A stretch of 33,584 nt of DNA from Pseudoflavonifractor sp. MSJ-30 (GCF_018918045.1 NZ_JAHLPU010000017.1:1-33584), one strand, 5' to 3'. Shown: positions 1 to 7,623, counted from the first letter of the stretch. Notes: a model not told the origin generated them from the sequence alone. Program-made: numbers and translations.

Positions 1-540
1 GGATACAATGGTATACGGGGGCAAATAGTCGGGCAGTTTTTTCATAGTTGTATCTCCTTTCACTTCCGTGAAAACATATGGGTATTGGTTTTTGAAATTT
101 CGCTTTGCCGTAAAAAGCCTGCTTTTTACGGTCCCAATGGGGATGGCCAGCTTTTCCGCGATTTCGGCTTGGGACAGCTCATCCCAGAAGAAAAGGGAAA
201 GAATCTGCTTGTCCTTTTCATTGAGGAGTCCAAAGGTTTCCTGAACGGATTCCGCGGCGAAAGTGCCGAAGCGGCTGTCGGCCAACTCACCCAATGCGTC
301 CAGGGAGACTTCCCGCCGCAGGGCGTTTTTGCGGAAATAGTCTGTGCATTTGTTCCGGGCAATGCTGAGGAGCCACGCCTTGAAGGCGTCCGTGTTTTTC
401 AACTGCGGAAATTTCTGATAGGCGGTCAGATATGTTTCCTGCAAAATATCGTCCGCGTCGGTCTGGTTGTCGATGCGGAAGCGGACAAACCGCTCCACAC
501 AGGCATACTCCCGTGCCAGCAGCGTTTCAAACAGCGCCAT
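1..540 (-). CDS. ECF-type RNA polymerase sigma factor, truncated by the window's left edge
   Basis: Read on the minus strand from ATG at 540; a strong Shine-Dalgarno (AAGGAGGTGA) lies just upstream. The 180 visible codons have no stop. Residues about 15-80 form a sigma-70 region 2 (ADDILQETYLTAYQKF, then a WLLSIARNKCTDYFRK helix). Residues about 110-155 form region 4 (LLNEKDKQILSLFFWDELSQ, then EIAEKLAIPIGTVKSRLF, the helix-turn-helix). The frame continues past region 4 into a KLPDYLPPYTI segment. I recall a similar C-terminal extension in a group of clostridial ECF factors, so this is probably a sigma factor with an extra domain. Within the extension, an in-frame ATG at about 45 preceded by AAAGGAGAT could start a separate product. 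No anti-sigma gene is visible on this side. Confidence 0.9.
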   Translation of the reverse strand, partial: MALFETLLAREYACVERFVRFRIDNQTDADDILQETYLTAYQKFPQLKNTDAFKAWLLSIARNKCTDYFRKNALRREVSLDALGELADSRFGTFAAESVQETFGLLNEKDKQILSLFFWDELSQAEIAEKLAIPIGTVKSRLFTAKRNFKNQYPYVFTEVKGDTTMKKLPDYLPPYTIVS

Positions 541-622
541 ATGTTCACCTCCTTGTGTTCTGGAATAAAACCGGTTTCAGCTATATAGACGAAAGACGAA
601 GCAAAAAGGTTCATTGGAACAT

Positions 623-649
623 AAAAAACCCGGCTCAAAAGAGCCGGGT
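623..649 (-). terminator. Rho-independent terminator of the 97-residue membrane protein gene
   Basis: On the minus strand a GC-rich stem (ACCCGGCTC paired with GAGCCGGGT, TTTT loop) is followed by six T. It lies 12 bases after the stop codon of the small membrane protein gene and upstream of the ECF sigma gene, so it separates the two minus-strand units. Confidence 0.85.
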
Positions 650-660
650 AAGATTCGATT

Positions 661-954
661 TCAGGCCACAGGCGGGCAGGGGTACTTCAGAATCAGGGAG
701 ATAATCAGGCACAGGAAGATGCTGGAAAAACCCGTTACCATCCAGAAGCTCCTTCTGCGCAGCAGCTCGCCGGTGATGAACAGCCAGCCCACGGACAAAA
801 CCGACGCCAGAATGGACAGCGTTGCCGTAATGACGCGAAGCACATTCAACCCCTTGGAGGAAAAAATCAAAAAAAGAATAAAGACAAGAGCGTCTCCCAA
901 CAAAATCTCTGTCATCAGTTTTTCCAGCGCGCGATAGCGATTTCTCTTTGCCAC
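661..954 (-). CDS. small integral membrane protein of unknown function (97 aa)
   Basis: Starts at GTG 954, with GGAGG eight bases upstream. I do not recognise a family. The basic N-terminus (residues 1-15) is followed by three predicted membrane spans at about 16-32, 38-61 and 69-89, separated by short loops, one of which contains RRR. Promoter and terminator are both visible, so it is a single-gene unit, divergent from scpA. A longer frame overlapping the same strand has no ribosome binding site and a poor composition, so I prefer this one. No function is proposed. Confidence 0.7.
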   Translation of the reverse strand: MAKRNRYRALEKLMTEILLGDALVFILFLIFSSKGLNVLRVITATLSILASVLSVGWLFITGELLRRRSFWMVTGFSSIFLCLIISLILKYPCPPVA

Positions 955-987
955 GATTGATCCCTCCAGCGGACATTTTCTAGAAGT

Positions 988-1016
988 ATCTTATCACACT
1001 CTGTCGTAAATTGCAA
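988..1016 (-). promoter_or_regulatory. sigma-A type promoter for the 97-residue membrane protein gene
   Basis: On the minus strand: TTGCAA (1011-1016), a 17-base spacer, TAAGAT (988-993). It is divergent from the scpA promoter about 40 bases away. Confidence 0.7.
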
Positions 1017-1054
1017 TCATTTTGATACAACTTGTATATTTTTTTATTTGTGCC

Positions 1055-1083
1055 TTGCACAGATGGCAAAGAAATGGTATAAT
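1055..1083 (+). promoter_or_regulatory. sigma-A promoter of the scpA operon
   Basis: TTGCAC (1055-1060), a 17-base spacer, TATAAT (1078-1083). Predicted transcription start is near 1090, leaving a leader of about 70 bases before the chosen scpA start at 1163. This argues against the in-frame upstream start at 1022. Confidence 0.85.
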
Positions 1084-1162
1084 ACCCCAAAAGTATGTCA
1101 ATTTGTTTGAAACAGCGGGAGAGAAGCGGTTCCCGGACTGTTTGAGGAAAAGGATCGAGGCT

Positions 1163-1957
1163 ATGTCGGAACCCCAGTATCGGCTGGAGGGCATCGTCCA
1201 TACCCGCGCGGAGGCGCGGGAGGATTTTGAGGGCCCTCTGGATGTTATTTTTCTGCTGCTGAGCAAGAATAAAATTGAAATTCAGGATGTGTCCATTACG
1301 GCTATCCTGGAGCAGTATTTGGCCTATCTGGACGAGATGAAGCGGCTGGATATGGAGATTGCCAGTGAGTTCATCACCATGGCGTCCCACCTGATGCTGA
1401 TCAAGACCAAGATGCTCCTCTCTGCCGCCGAGCAGCAGGAGGCAGAGGACGAGTTGGATATTCTGCGTCAGGGGCTTATCGAGCGCCGCAGGCGGGAGGC
1501 CATGGAGCAGATCCGTCTGGCCGTGACGGAGCTGGAGCCACGGAACGAGATTGGCCGGTGCCTGTTTACCAAGGAGCCGGAGCCCCTGAAAAAAGTTGGC
1601 GGCTACCGCTATCAGCATGAGGTAAAGGATTTGCTGCGGGCTCTGGAGATGATTTCCGAGCGCAGCCAGCGCCAGCTGCCGCCGCCTACCCAGAATTTCA
1701 AGGGTATCGTCGGCAAGGAGCCGTATCCCGTGGCGAAGAAATCCGGCGAGGTGCTGCGCCAGCTGATCCTGCGGGGCGTAGAGCGGCTGAAGAGCCTCTT
1801 CCGGGGAAATAAGACCCGGTCTGAGGTCGTGGCGACATTTCTGGCCATTCTGGAGTTGTGCAAGACCAACGCCATAACGTTGGAAGACGATGTAAACGGA
1901 GAAAATCCCAATGTCCGGCTGTTGGACGGGAATTACGCGGAAGGAGAGACAAGCTGA
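1163..1957 (+). CDS. scpA: segregation and condensation protein A (ScpA kleisin)
   Basis: 264 residues. ScpA is the kleisin that bridges the SMC head domains and binds ScpB in the bacterial condensin complex, which compacts and segregates chromosomes. The family-typical N-terminal motif is EDFEGPLDVIFLLLSKNKIE, followed by the helical segment ASEFITMASHLMLIKTKMLL; the C-terminal winged helix (SEVVATFLAILELCKTNAI) binds the SMC cap. Start at ATG 1163 because the frame upstream of it lies across the promoter. The Shine-Dalgarno is weak (AAGGA about 11 bases upstream). The stop overlaps the scpB start (TGATG), so the two are translationally coupled, as expected for partners made in fixed ratio. 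Confidence 0.95.
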   Translation: MSEPQYRLEGIVHTRAEAREDFEGPLDVIFLLLSKNKIEIQDVSITAILEQYLAYLDEMKRLDMEIASEFITMASHLMLIKTKMLLSAAEQQEAEDELDILRQGLIERRRREAMEQIRLAVTELEPRNEIGRCLFTKEPEPLKKVGGYRYQHEVKDLLRALEMISERSQRQLPPPTQNFKGIVGKEPYPVAKKSGEVLRQLILRGVERLKSLFRGNKTRSEVVATFLAILELCKTNAITLEDDVNGENPNVRLLDGNYAEGETS

Positions 1958-2532
1958 TGGAGCAGGAAGAGCTGCAGCGTGTTATTGAAGCCATCCTCTT
2001 TGCGGCGGGAGAGCGGGTAGAGATTTCCCGGCTGGCCCAGACCCTTGCGGTTGATCCCGGAGATATTGCCAAGGCTGCGGACGCTCTGGCGAATCAGCTG
2101 GCCTTTGATCGTCGGGGTATTCGCATTCTGAAGCTGGAGCAGGGCTACCAGATGGTGTCCTCCGGCGAGATGGCGGACTATATCACGAAGACGCTGGAGA
2201 CCCGAAAGCCCCCGAAGCTTTCCTCATCGCAGTTGGAGACGCTGACCATTATTGCCTATTATCAACCGGCCACCAAAGCTATGGTGGAGCAGATCCGCGG
2301 CGCGGACAGCTCCTATTCCGTGGCCGCGCTGCTGAACAAAAAACTCATTGAAGAGGCGGGGAGACTGAACGTCCCCGGCCGTCCCATTCAGTATAAGACC
2401 ACGCCGGACTTCCTGCGTACCTTTGGATTGCAGTCCCTGGAGGAGCTGCCGCCCATAGATAAGATCGCCTTCGGGGAACCCATCGAGATTCCGGAGGAAC
2501 AGCAGGAAGCACCGAAGCAGGAGGCCACCTGA
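1957..2532 (+). CDS. scpB: segregation and condensation protein B (ScpB)
   Basis: 191 residues, normal for ScpB. It forms a dimer of tandem winged-helix domains that binds the ScpA linker in the SMC-ScpAB condensin. Visible hallmarks are the N-terminal IEAILFAAGERVEISRLAQ and the central LSSSQLETLTIIAYYQPAT...IRGADSSYSVAALLNKKLIEE helix-turn-helix block, followed by GRPIQYKTTPDFLRTFGL. The ATG overlaps the ScpA stop (TGATG), and its own stop overlaps the next start the same way. AAGGAGA near 1941 in the end of scpA is the likely ribosome binding site. The acidic and glutamine-rich tail after residue 170 is not conserved. Confidence 0.96.
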   Translation: MEQEELQRVIEAILFAAGERVEISRLAQTLAVDPGDIAKAADALANQLAFDRRGIRILKLEQGYQMVSSGEMADYITKTLETRKPPKLSSSQLETLTIIAYYQPATKAMVEQIRGADSSYSVAALLNKKLIEEAGRLNVPGRPIQYKTTPDFLRTFGLQSLEELPPIDKIAFGEPIEIPEEQQEAPKQEAT

Positions 2533-3143
2533 TGGGCTGGCTCATTGCGCTGGTTATTCTGGTCCTTCTGGCCTGCCTGCCCCTTGGAGGCAGCGTCCGG
2601 TATGACGAGAGCGGGCTGCGGGTACAGCTTCTGCTGGGGCATATCCGGATCACCCTTTATCCGGTGCCCGGCTGGCTGGACAGATTGCTCCACAAGTCTC
2701 CGAAGGAAGAAAAAAAGCCAAAGACACCCCAGCCAAAGGCACGGCCGGAAGCTCCTGCGGAAACCGGGGGAGACTGGAAGCGCTTCCTGCCGCTCCTGCA
2801 AACCGGGCTGGATTTTCTGGGAGATTTCCGGCGGAAGCTGCGGGTGAACCATCTGGTCCTTCACCTGACGCTTGGGGGCGACGACCCGGCGGATCTTGCC
2901 GTGAATTACGGCAGAGCCTGGGCGGCTTTGGGCAATCTGACGCCCCAGCTGGAGCGGGCCTTTGTAATCAAAAAACGGGATATGGAAGTCCGGTGCGATT
3001 TTCTTTCCGAAAATACGAAAATCACTTTTGCCATGGATTTGACCATAACTTTTGGGAGACTGCTTTCTCTGGCTGTGGTCTATGGGATTCGAATAATCAA
3101 ACAATTTTCATCCTTGAATAATAAGGCGGTGCAAACAAAATGA
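2532..3143 (+). CDS. DUF2953 domain-containing membrane-anchored protein
   Basis: 203 residues. An N-terminal hydrophobic helix (about 1-18) anchors the protein. It is followed by a short strand-rich region (SVRYDESGLRVQLLLGHIRI), a Lys/Pro-rich linker around residues 57-75 and a second conserved part ending in a hydrophobic helix. The layout and position match the DUF2953 family, which sits next to ytfJ in many Clostridia and bacilli; its biochemical role is unknown. The start overlaps the scpB stop (TGATG) and the stop overlaps the ytfJ start (ATGA). The linkage to a spore protein hints at a sporulation-stage role, which is inference only. Confidence 0.8.
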   Translation: MGWLIALVILVLLACLPLGGSVRYDESGLRVQLLLGHIRITLYPVPGWLDRLLHKSPKEEKKPKTPQPKARPEAPAETGGDWKRFLPLLQTGLDFLGDFRRKLRVNHLVLHLTLGGDDPADLAVNYGRAWAALGNLTPQLERAFVIKKRDMEVRCDFLSENTKITFAMDLTITFGRLLSLAVVYGIRIIKQFSSLNNKAVQTK

Positions 3144-3517
3144 GTGAAAAACTTCCCAATATGCTGGAGAGCACCATTGCGAAGATCCGGGAAATGGTGG
3201 ATTCCAATACTGTGGTGGGCCAGCCCATTGAAACAGCGGACGGCGTGACGATTATCCCTGTGTCCAGAATCAGCATTGGTCTCGGTGGCGGCGGCTCGGA
3301 CTTCGTGTCCTCCAGGGCGCCTGCAAAGGATCCCTTCGGCGGCGGTGTGGGTGCCGGTGTCAAAGTGGTGCCTGTGTGCTTTCTTGTGGTCAAGGACGGC
3401 AATGTGCGCATTCTGACCGTTGCGGAGCCTGCCAACACCACGGCAGACCGGATTGTGGAAATGGTCCCGGAGACTTTGGACCGAATCTCCGCCCTTTTTG
3501 AAAAGAAAAAGGATTAA
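3140..3517 (+). CDS. ytfJ: GerW/YtfJ family sporulation protein
   Basis: 125 residues. Family features are the N-terminal MLESTIAKIREMVDSNTVVG, then GVTIIPVSRISIGLGGGGSDF with its Gly-rich loop, a second Gly-rich loop (FGGGVGAGVKVVPVCFLVV) and the C-terminal ETLDRISALF. In Bacillus subtilis the homologue (YtfJ, also GerW) is made in the forespore and is needed for normal germination. The start overlaps the DUF2953 stop by four bases, indicating coupling. Its presence suggests that the host makes spores, although no other sporulation gene is in view. Confidence 0.92.
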   Translation: MSEKLPNMLESTIAKIREMVDSNTVVGQPIETADGVTIIPVSRISIGLGGGGSDFVSSRAPAKDPFGGGVGAGVKVVPVCFLVVKDGNVRILTVAEPANTTADRIVEMVPETLDRISALFEKKKD

Positions 3518-3556
3518 TTTGTTCCATTTCGGGCAATCTACCCCCGGGGTGAGAAT

Positions 3557-4639
3557 ATGAACGTCCTTTTTGCCAAAACGGCAGCTGTGCTCCTGGCTGC
3601 CGTTTTGCTGTTGCCTGTGAAAGCGCAGGCGGTTTCCGCCAGACGGGCGGTGGTTTTGGAGCCTGTGACCGGGCGGCAGCTGTTTTCCCGGGCTGCATCT
3701 CAGCAGGCCCCCATGGCCAGTACCACCAAAATCATGACGGCGCTGTTGATCTGCGAGCAGTGCAATGTTTTAGACCGGATGCGCATTCCCAAGGAAGCGG
3801 TCGGCATCGAAGGCTCTTCTATGTACCTGAAGGAGGGTGAGGTGCTGACTGTTCAGGACCTTTTATACGGACTTATGCTTTCCTCCGGCAATGACGCCGC
3901 GGTGGCGCTGGCCATTTACTGCGCCGGCACGGTGGAGGGCTTTGTTGGCATGATGAACGATAAGGCGAGGGTATTGGGGCTGCGGGATACCCATTTTGCC
4001 AACCCCAATGGCTTGGACGCGCCGGAGCACTATTCCAGCGCCGCGGATCTGGCGGTTCTGGGAGCCTACGCTATGGAGAACCCCATTTTCGCAAAGACCG
4101 TATCTACGAAAACGGTCCAGGCAGCGGGACGGTATCTGCGCAACCACAATAAGCTCCTGTGGCTGGTGCCCGGGGCGGAGGGCATCAAGACAGGCTTTAC
4201 CCGGTCTGCCGGGCGAATTCTGGTTTCCAGTTCCCAGCGGCAGGGAAGGCGGCTTGTGGCGGCAACCATGGATGCCCCGGATGACTGGCGGGACCATCAG
4301 AGCCTTCTGGAGGCAGGCTTTCAGAATTATCAGGTTGAGCAGCTTCTTGCGGCGGGGGAACAGCTGGGTGCGCGCGTTGTGGCTGGCGGAGAAGGAAAGG
4401 CGCGGATCCTGGCCGCTGAGGATTTTTCCTACGCGCTGGCTCAGGGCGAGCGGCCCCAGATCGTTTTGGGAGGTCAGGACTTTGCCTATGCCCCGGTGAC
4501 AGAGGGGGCGGACGCGGGGATGGCCTATGTGCTGCTCTCCGGAAAAATTATCGGTAGAGTTCCCACTGTCTACGGAGAGACCGTAGAACAGATTGTATCG
4601 GAAAAGCAACCGTTCTGGCAGCGGTTGCTGGAAAGATGA
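3557..4639 (+). CDS. serine-type D-Ala-D-Ala carboxypeptidase (peptidase S11, PBP5-like)
   Basis: 360 residues. Trims the terminal D-Ala from peptidoglycan stem peptides outside the membrane. A signal peptide covers residues 1-25 (hydrophobic core, AQA cleavage site). All three penicillin-binding motifs are present: S55-T-T-K58 (nucleophile Ser55), S110-G-N112 and K211-T-G213, so it should be active. The C-terminal PBP5_C-like beta domain runs from about 270 to 350; the usual amphipathic membrane anchor is weak. RBS GGGGTGAG precedes ATG 3557. Its place between ytfJ and rluB resembles dacB of B. subtilis, which acts in spore cortex formation, but dacF-type activity cannot be excluded. Confidence 0.93.
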   Translation: MNVLFAKTAAVLLAAVLLLPVKAQAVSARRAVVLEPVTGRQLFSRAASQQAPMASTTKIMTALLICEQCNVLDRMRIPKEAVGIEGSSMYLKEGEVLTVQDLLYGLMLSSGNDAAVALAIYCAGTVEGFVGMMNDKARVLGLRDTHFANPNGLDAPEHYSSAADLAVLGAYAMENPIFAKTVSTKTVQAAGRYLRNHNKLLWLVPGAEGIKTGFTRSAGRILVSSSQRQGRRLVAATMDAPDDWRDHQSLLEAGFQNYQVEQLLAAGEQLGARVVAGGEGKARILAAEDFSYALAQGERPQIVLGGQDFAYAPVTEGADAGMAYVLLSGKIIGRVPTVYGETVEQIVSEKQPFWQRLLER

Positions 4640-4657
4640 TTGGAAAGGAGCGCCCCT

Positions 4658-5359
4658 ATGGAGCGTTTGCAGAAAATATTGTCCGCCCGGGGCCTTGCCT
4701 CCCGGCGGGCGGCGGAAGAATGGATCAAGGCGGGCCGGGTAACGGTCAACGGTAAGACGGCGGCTTTGGGTGACACGGCGGATGCGGATACGGATGAAAT
4801 CTGTGTTGACGGGAACCCACTGCCCCGGCAGGAAAGACTGGTCTATCTTGTGCTCCACAAGCCCAGAGGCTATGTGACAACCCTGCATGATGAGAAGGGC
4901 CGCCCGGATGCCGCACAGCTGGTAGCGGATTGCGGCGCGCGGGTCTATCCCGTAGGGCGGCTGGATATGGATTCCGAGGGCCTGCTGCTTTTTACCAACG
5001 ACGGCGCTTTTGCCAACCGGCTGATGCACCCAAGCCATCAGGTGGAAAAGACTTACGAAGTTCAGGTCAGCGGCTATGCGGCGGAGAAGTTGACGCTTTT
5101 GCGCCGACCCATTGTTCTGGACGGCTATCGGATCGCTCCGCCGGAGGTTCGTCTGCTGAGAAGAGCTGGAGACAAGGCATGGGTTCAGGTGGTGATCCAC
5201 GAAGGCCGCAACCGCCAGGTCCGCCGGATGTGCCAGGCGGCAGGTCTTACCGTTCTGCGACTGAAAAGGACCCGGGAGGGAGATTTGCGTCTGGGAGACT
5301 TACCCCTGGGGAAATGGCGCAGCCTTACGGAAGCGGAAATTGAGAATCTTAAAAAATAG
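4658..5359 (+). CDS. rluB: rRNA large-subunit pseudouridine synthase (RluB/RsuA family)
   Basis: 233 residues. Converts a uridine of 23S rRNA to pseudouridine. An N-terminal S4 RNA-binding domain (MERLQKILSARGLASRRAAE...GRVTVNGK) is followed by the RsuA-family catalytic domain, with the signature PVGRLDMDSEGLLLFTNDG, whose first Asp is the catalytic residue. The later EGRNRQVRRMCQAAG motif is also canonical. Start at ATG 4658 with AAGGAG seven bases before it; the in-frame TTG at 4640 lies upstream of that site and is rejected. Last gene of the scpA operon. No terminator is visible before the promoter of the next gene. Confidence 0.95.
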   Translation: MERLQKILSARGLASRRAAEEWIKAGRVTVNGKTAALGDTADADTDEICVDGNPLPRQERLVYLVLHKPRGYVTTLHDEKGRPDAAQLVADCGARVYPVGRLDMDSEGLLLFTNDGAFANRLMHPSHQVEKTYEVQVSGYAAEKLTLLRRPIVLDGYRIAPPEVRLLRRAGDKAWVQVVIHEGRNRQVRRMCQAAGLTVLRLKRTREGDLRLGDLPLGKWRSLTEAEIENLKK

Positions 5360-5374
5360 TTAGGCTTTCCATGC

Positions 5375-5403
5375 TTGCAAAATGCTTTTTACTCTGCTAG
5401 AAT
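5375..5403 (+). promoter_or_regulatory. sigma-A promoter of the RpiR-family regulator
   Basis: TTGCAA (5375-5380), a 17-base spacer, TAGAAT (5398-5403). It begins 16 bases after the rluB stop. Confidence 0.8.
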
Positions 5404-5412
5404 TACAGCGTA

Positions 5413-5426
5413 CGGTTACATAACCG
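5413..5426 (+). promoter_or_regulatory. inverted repeat at the predicted transcription start, candidate operator
   Basis: CGGTTA and TAACCG form a perfect 6-bp dyad with two bases between the arms, ten bases after the -10 box, where a bound repressor would block initiation or clearance. RpiR-family regulators often control their own genes, so autoregulation is the simplest reading. Confidence 0.5.
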
Positions 5427-5453
5427 AATAGAGTGCAAAATGGAGGTATCACC

Positions 5454-6329
5454 TTGAGCAGTGATATTCTTTCAGCGTTAAAAGACGATATGTCCGGGTT
5501 CTCCAAGGGGCAGAAGCGCATTGCCCAGTATATCCTGGAATCCTACGATAAGGCGGCCTTTATGACCGCCAACAAGCTGGCCCATAGCGTTGGCGTGTCC
5601 GAATCCACGGTGGTTCGGTTCGCTGTGGATCTGGGCTTTGACGGCTATCCCAGTATGCAGAAGGCCATGCAGGAGATGGTCCTGAACCGGCTGACCTCCG
5701 TACAGCGCATCGAGGTCGCCAACGACCGGATGAAGAATCAGGACGTGATCTCCACAGTCTTCCACGCGGATATCGAAAAACTGCGCCAGACGGAGGAGAA
5801 TGTCAGCCGGGAGGAATTTCAGAACGCGGTGAATGCCATTCTGAAGGCCAAGCGGGTCTTCATTCTGGGTGTTCGGTCTGTGGCACCGCTGGCCGGTTTT
5901 CTGGGCTATTACCTCAACTACATGTTCAACAATGTCCATGTGATCACCGGCGTCAGCCAGGGGGAGATGTTTGAGAAAATCGTGAATGTGGGGCCGGAGG
6001 ATGTGGTCATCGCTTTCAGCTTCCCCCGCTATTCCGTCTCCACCACCAAAGGCGCCCGGTTCTGCTGCTCCGCAGGTGCCACGGTCATCGGCATTACGGA
6101 CAGCAAGCTGTCCCCCCTGGGCCAGTGCTGCGACCATGTTCTGGTCGCCAAGAGCGATATGGTGTCTCTGGTGGACAGCCTGGTAGCCCCTCTGAGCATG
6201 ATCAACGCATTGATCGTTGCCATTGCCGCAAAGAAGGAAAAAGAAGTCGCCCATACCTTCGAGACTCTGGAGCGGATCTGGGACGAATACGATGTCTATG
6301 AAAAGCAGGTAGCGCCCGATGACCAGTGA
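5454..6329 (+). CDS. RpiR/MurR-family transcriptional regulator (HTH plus SIS domain)
   Basis: 291 residues. N-terminal HTH_6 domain (residues about 1-80): SKGQKRIAQYILESYDKAAF, then ANKLAHSVGVSESTVVRFAV, the recognition helix. The C-terminal SIS sugar-phosphate-binding domain spans about 110-260 (KRVFILGVRSVAPLAGFL; DVVIAFSFPRYSVSTTKGA; GATVIGITDSKLSPLGQCCD). Members usually sense a phosphosugar and repress or activate sugar-catabolic or cell-wall genes. TTG at 5454 is chosen because GGAGGT at 5442-5447 lies six bases before it; a GTG at 5433 would put that site inside the gene. It overlaps the next gene by 11 bases. The ligand cannot be told from the sequence, and no sugar genes adjoin. Confidence 0.9.
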   Translation: MSSDILSALKDDMSGFSKGQKRIAQYILESYDKAAFMTANKLAHSVGVSESTVVRFAVDLGFDGYPSMQKAMQEMVLNRLTSVQRIEVANDRMKNQDVISTVFHADIEKLRQTEENVSREEFQNAVNAILKAKRVFILGVRSVAPLAGFLGYYLNYMFNNVHVITGVSQGEMFEKIVNVGPEDVVIAFSFPRYSVSTTKGARFCCSAGATVIGITDSKLSPLGQCCDHVLVAKSDMVSLVDSLVAPLSMINALIVAIAAKKEKEVAHTFETLERIWDEYDVYEKQVAPDDQ

Positions 6330-7572
6330 TATCCTTGTCATCGGCGGAGGCCCCGCCGGGATGTTCGCGGCCATCACGGCGGCCCGGGATGGGGCGGATG
6401 TGGTGCTTTTGGAGCGGAATGATCGGCTGGGAAAGAAGCTCCTGATTACCGGAAAAGGCCGCTGTAATGTAACCAACGACTGCACTGCCGAAGAGGTCTT
6501 GCAGAATACCCCCCGGAACGGCCGCTTTCTTTACAGCGCAATGACGGCATTTCCGCCGGAAAAAACCAAGGCTTTTTTTGAAGGCTGCGGCTGTCCGCTG
6601 AAAACGGAGCGGGGTAACCGGGTATTCCCGGTGTCCGATAAGGCCGGGTCCATTCTGGACTGCCTGAAAAGGGAACTGAAGAATGCGTCCGTCACGGTCC
6701 GGACGGGCCGGGTCACGGAGCTGCTGACCCGGGAAGGAAAAATATACGGTGCCAGGGCAGATGGAGAGACTTATTACGCCCGCGGAGTGATTCTGGCTGC
6801 CGGCGGCGCTTCCTATCCAGCCACCGGCTCCACGGGAGACGGTTATGCTCTGGCCCAGTCTGTGGGGCATACGATCGTACTGCCCCAGGGCAGCCTGGTG
6901 CCCCTGGAGACTGCGGGGGAAGACTGCCAGAGGATGCAGGGCCTGTCTCTGCGCAACGTGGGGGTCAAGCTCATCAGCGCCAAGGGAAAGCTGCTCTACA
7001 AGGACTTCGGGGAACTGCTTTTTACCCATTTCGGTGTCTCCGGCCCTACGGTGCTCAGCGCCAGCTGCCATCTGAAGGGAGAGGCCTGCCGCTTGGTGCT
7101 GGACTTGAAGCCTGCCTTGGATGAGGGAAAGCTGGACGCCCGGATTCTGCGGGATCTGGATATGTACCAGAACCGCTCTATGGAAAACGCTCTGATGGAT
7201 CTGCTGCCCCGCTCCATGATTCCTGTGGTGCTGGACCGGCTGAACATTTCCCATGACCTGCAGGCCAACAGCCTGACGAAGCAGGCTCGCCATGGGCTGG
7301 TGCAGCTTTTGAAGGCTTTTCCCATTGAGATCACCGGCAAACGGCCGGTGGAGGAGGCCATTATCACCTCCGGCGGTGTGAAGGTTTCCGAGGTGGATCC
7401 CAAGACCATGGCCTCCAAAAAGGCGGAGGGATTGTTCTTTGCCGGGGAGATACTGGACTGCGACGCCTATACGGGCGGCTTTAATCTGCAGATTGCCTGG
7501 GCTACAGCCTTCGCGGCGGGAAAAGCAGCCGCTGAAAAAACAAGCATTGACAAATGCGCCTCGTTGTACTAG
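6319..7572 (+). CDS. NAD(P)/FAD-dependent oxidoreductase, HI0933/YhiN (BaiN-like) family
   Basis: 417 residues. N-terminal Rossmann FAD motif DILVIGGGPAGMFAAI (GxGxxG-type, residues 4-19), then the family signature GKKLLITGKGRCNVTND, a second FAD contact near GVILAAGGASYPATGSTGDGY, and the C-terminal EGLFFAGEILDCDAYTGGFN with a flavin-closing helix. The family contains the bile-acid reductase BaiN, but most members have no known substrate, so the reaction is not assigned. Translation starts 11 bases before the end of the RpiR gene, so the two share a transcript. The TAG stop lies inside the -10 box of the acpP promoter. Confidence 0.92.
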   Translation: MTSDILVIGGGPAGMFAAITAARDGADVVLLERNDRLGKKLLITGKGRCNVTNDCTAEEVLQNTPRNGRFLYSAMTAFPPEKTKAFFEGCGCPLKTERGNRVFPVSDKAGSILDCLKRELKNASVTVRTGRVTELLTREGKIYGARADGETYYARGVILAAGGASYPATGSTGDGYALAQSVGHTIVLPQGSLVPLETAGEDCQRMQGLSLRNVGVKLISAKGKLLYKDFGELLFTHFGVSGPTVLSASCHLKGEACRLVLDLKPALDEGKLDARILRDLDMYQNRSMENALMDLLPRSMIPVVLDRLNISHDLQANSLTKQARHGLVQLLKAFPIEITGKRPVEEAIITSGGVKVSEVDPKTMASKKAEGLFFAGEILDCDAYTGGFNLQIAWATAFAAGKAAAEKTSIDKCASLY

Positions 7573-7575
7573 AAT
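7547..7575 (+). promoter_or_regulatory. consensus sigma-A promoter of acpP inside the end of the upstream gene
   Basis: TTGACA (7547-7552, perfect), a 17-base spacer, TAGAAT (7570-7575). The last codons of the flavoprotein gene encode this promoter, and its stop codon supplies the first three bases of the -10 box. Confidence 0.85.
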
Positions 7576-7623
7576 ACACACGGTACCTTTCAAAGAGACT
7601 GACAACGAAGGGAGTATATTCTC

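Noticed and set aside
588..600. Direct repeat GACGAAAGACGAA upstream of the left-edge sigma gene as an ECF autoregulatory promoter
   Set aside because: On the minus strand it gives TTCGTC twice, but no -35/-10 pair at credible spacing could be fixed, so it is not called.
3863..5200. A 445-codon open frame opposite the carboxypeptidase and rluB genes
   Set aside because: It spans two unrelated sense genes in antisense, with no motif or ribosome binding site.
6202..7605. A 467-codon open frame opposite the flavoprotein gene
   Set aside because: Antisense shadow; the sense frame has FAD motifs and a coupled start.
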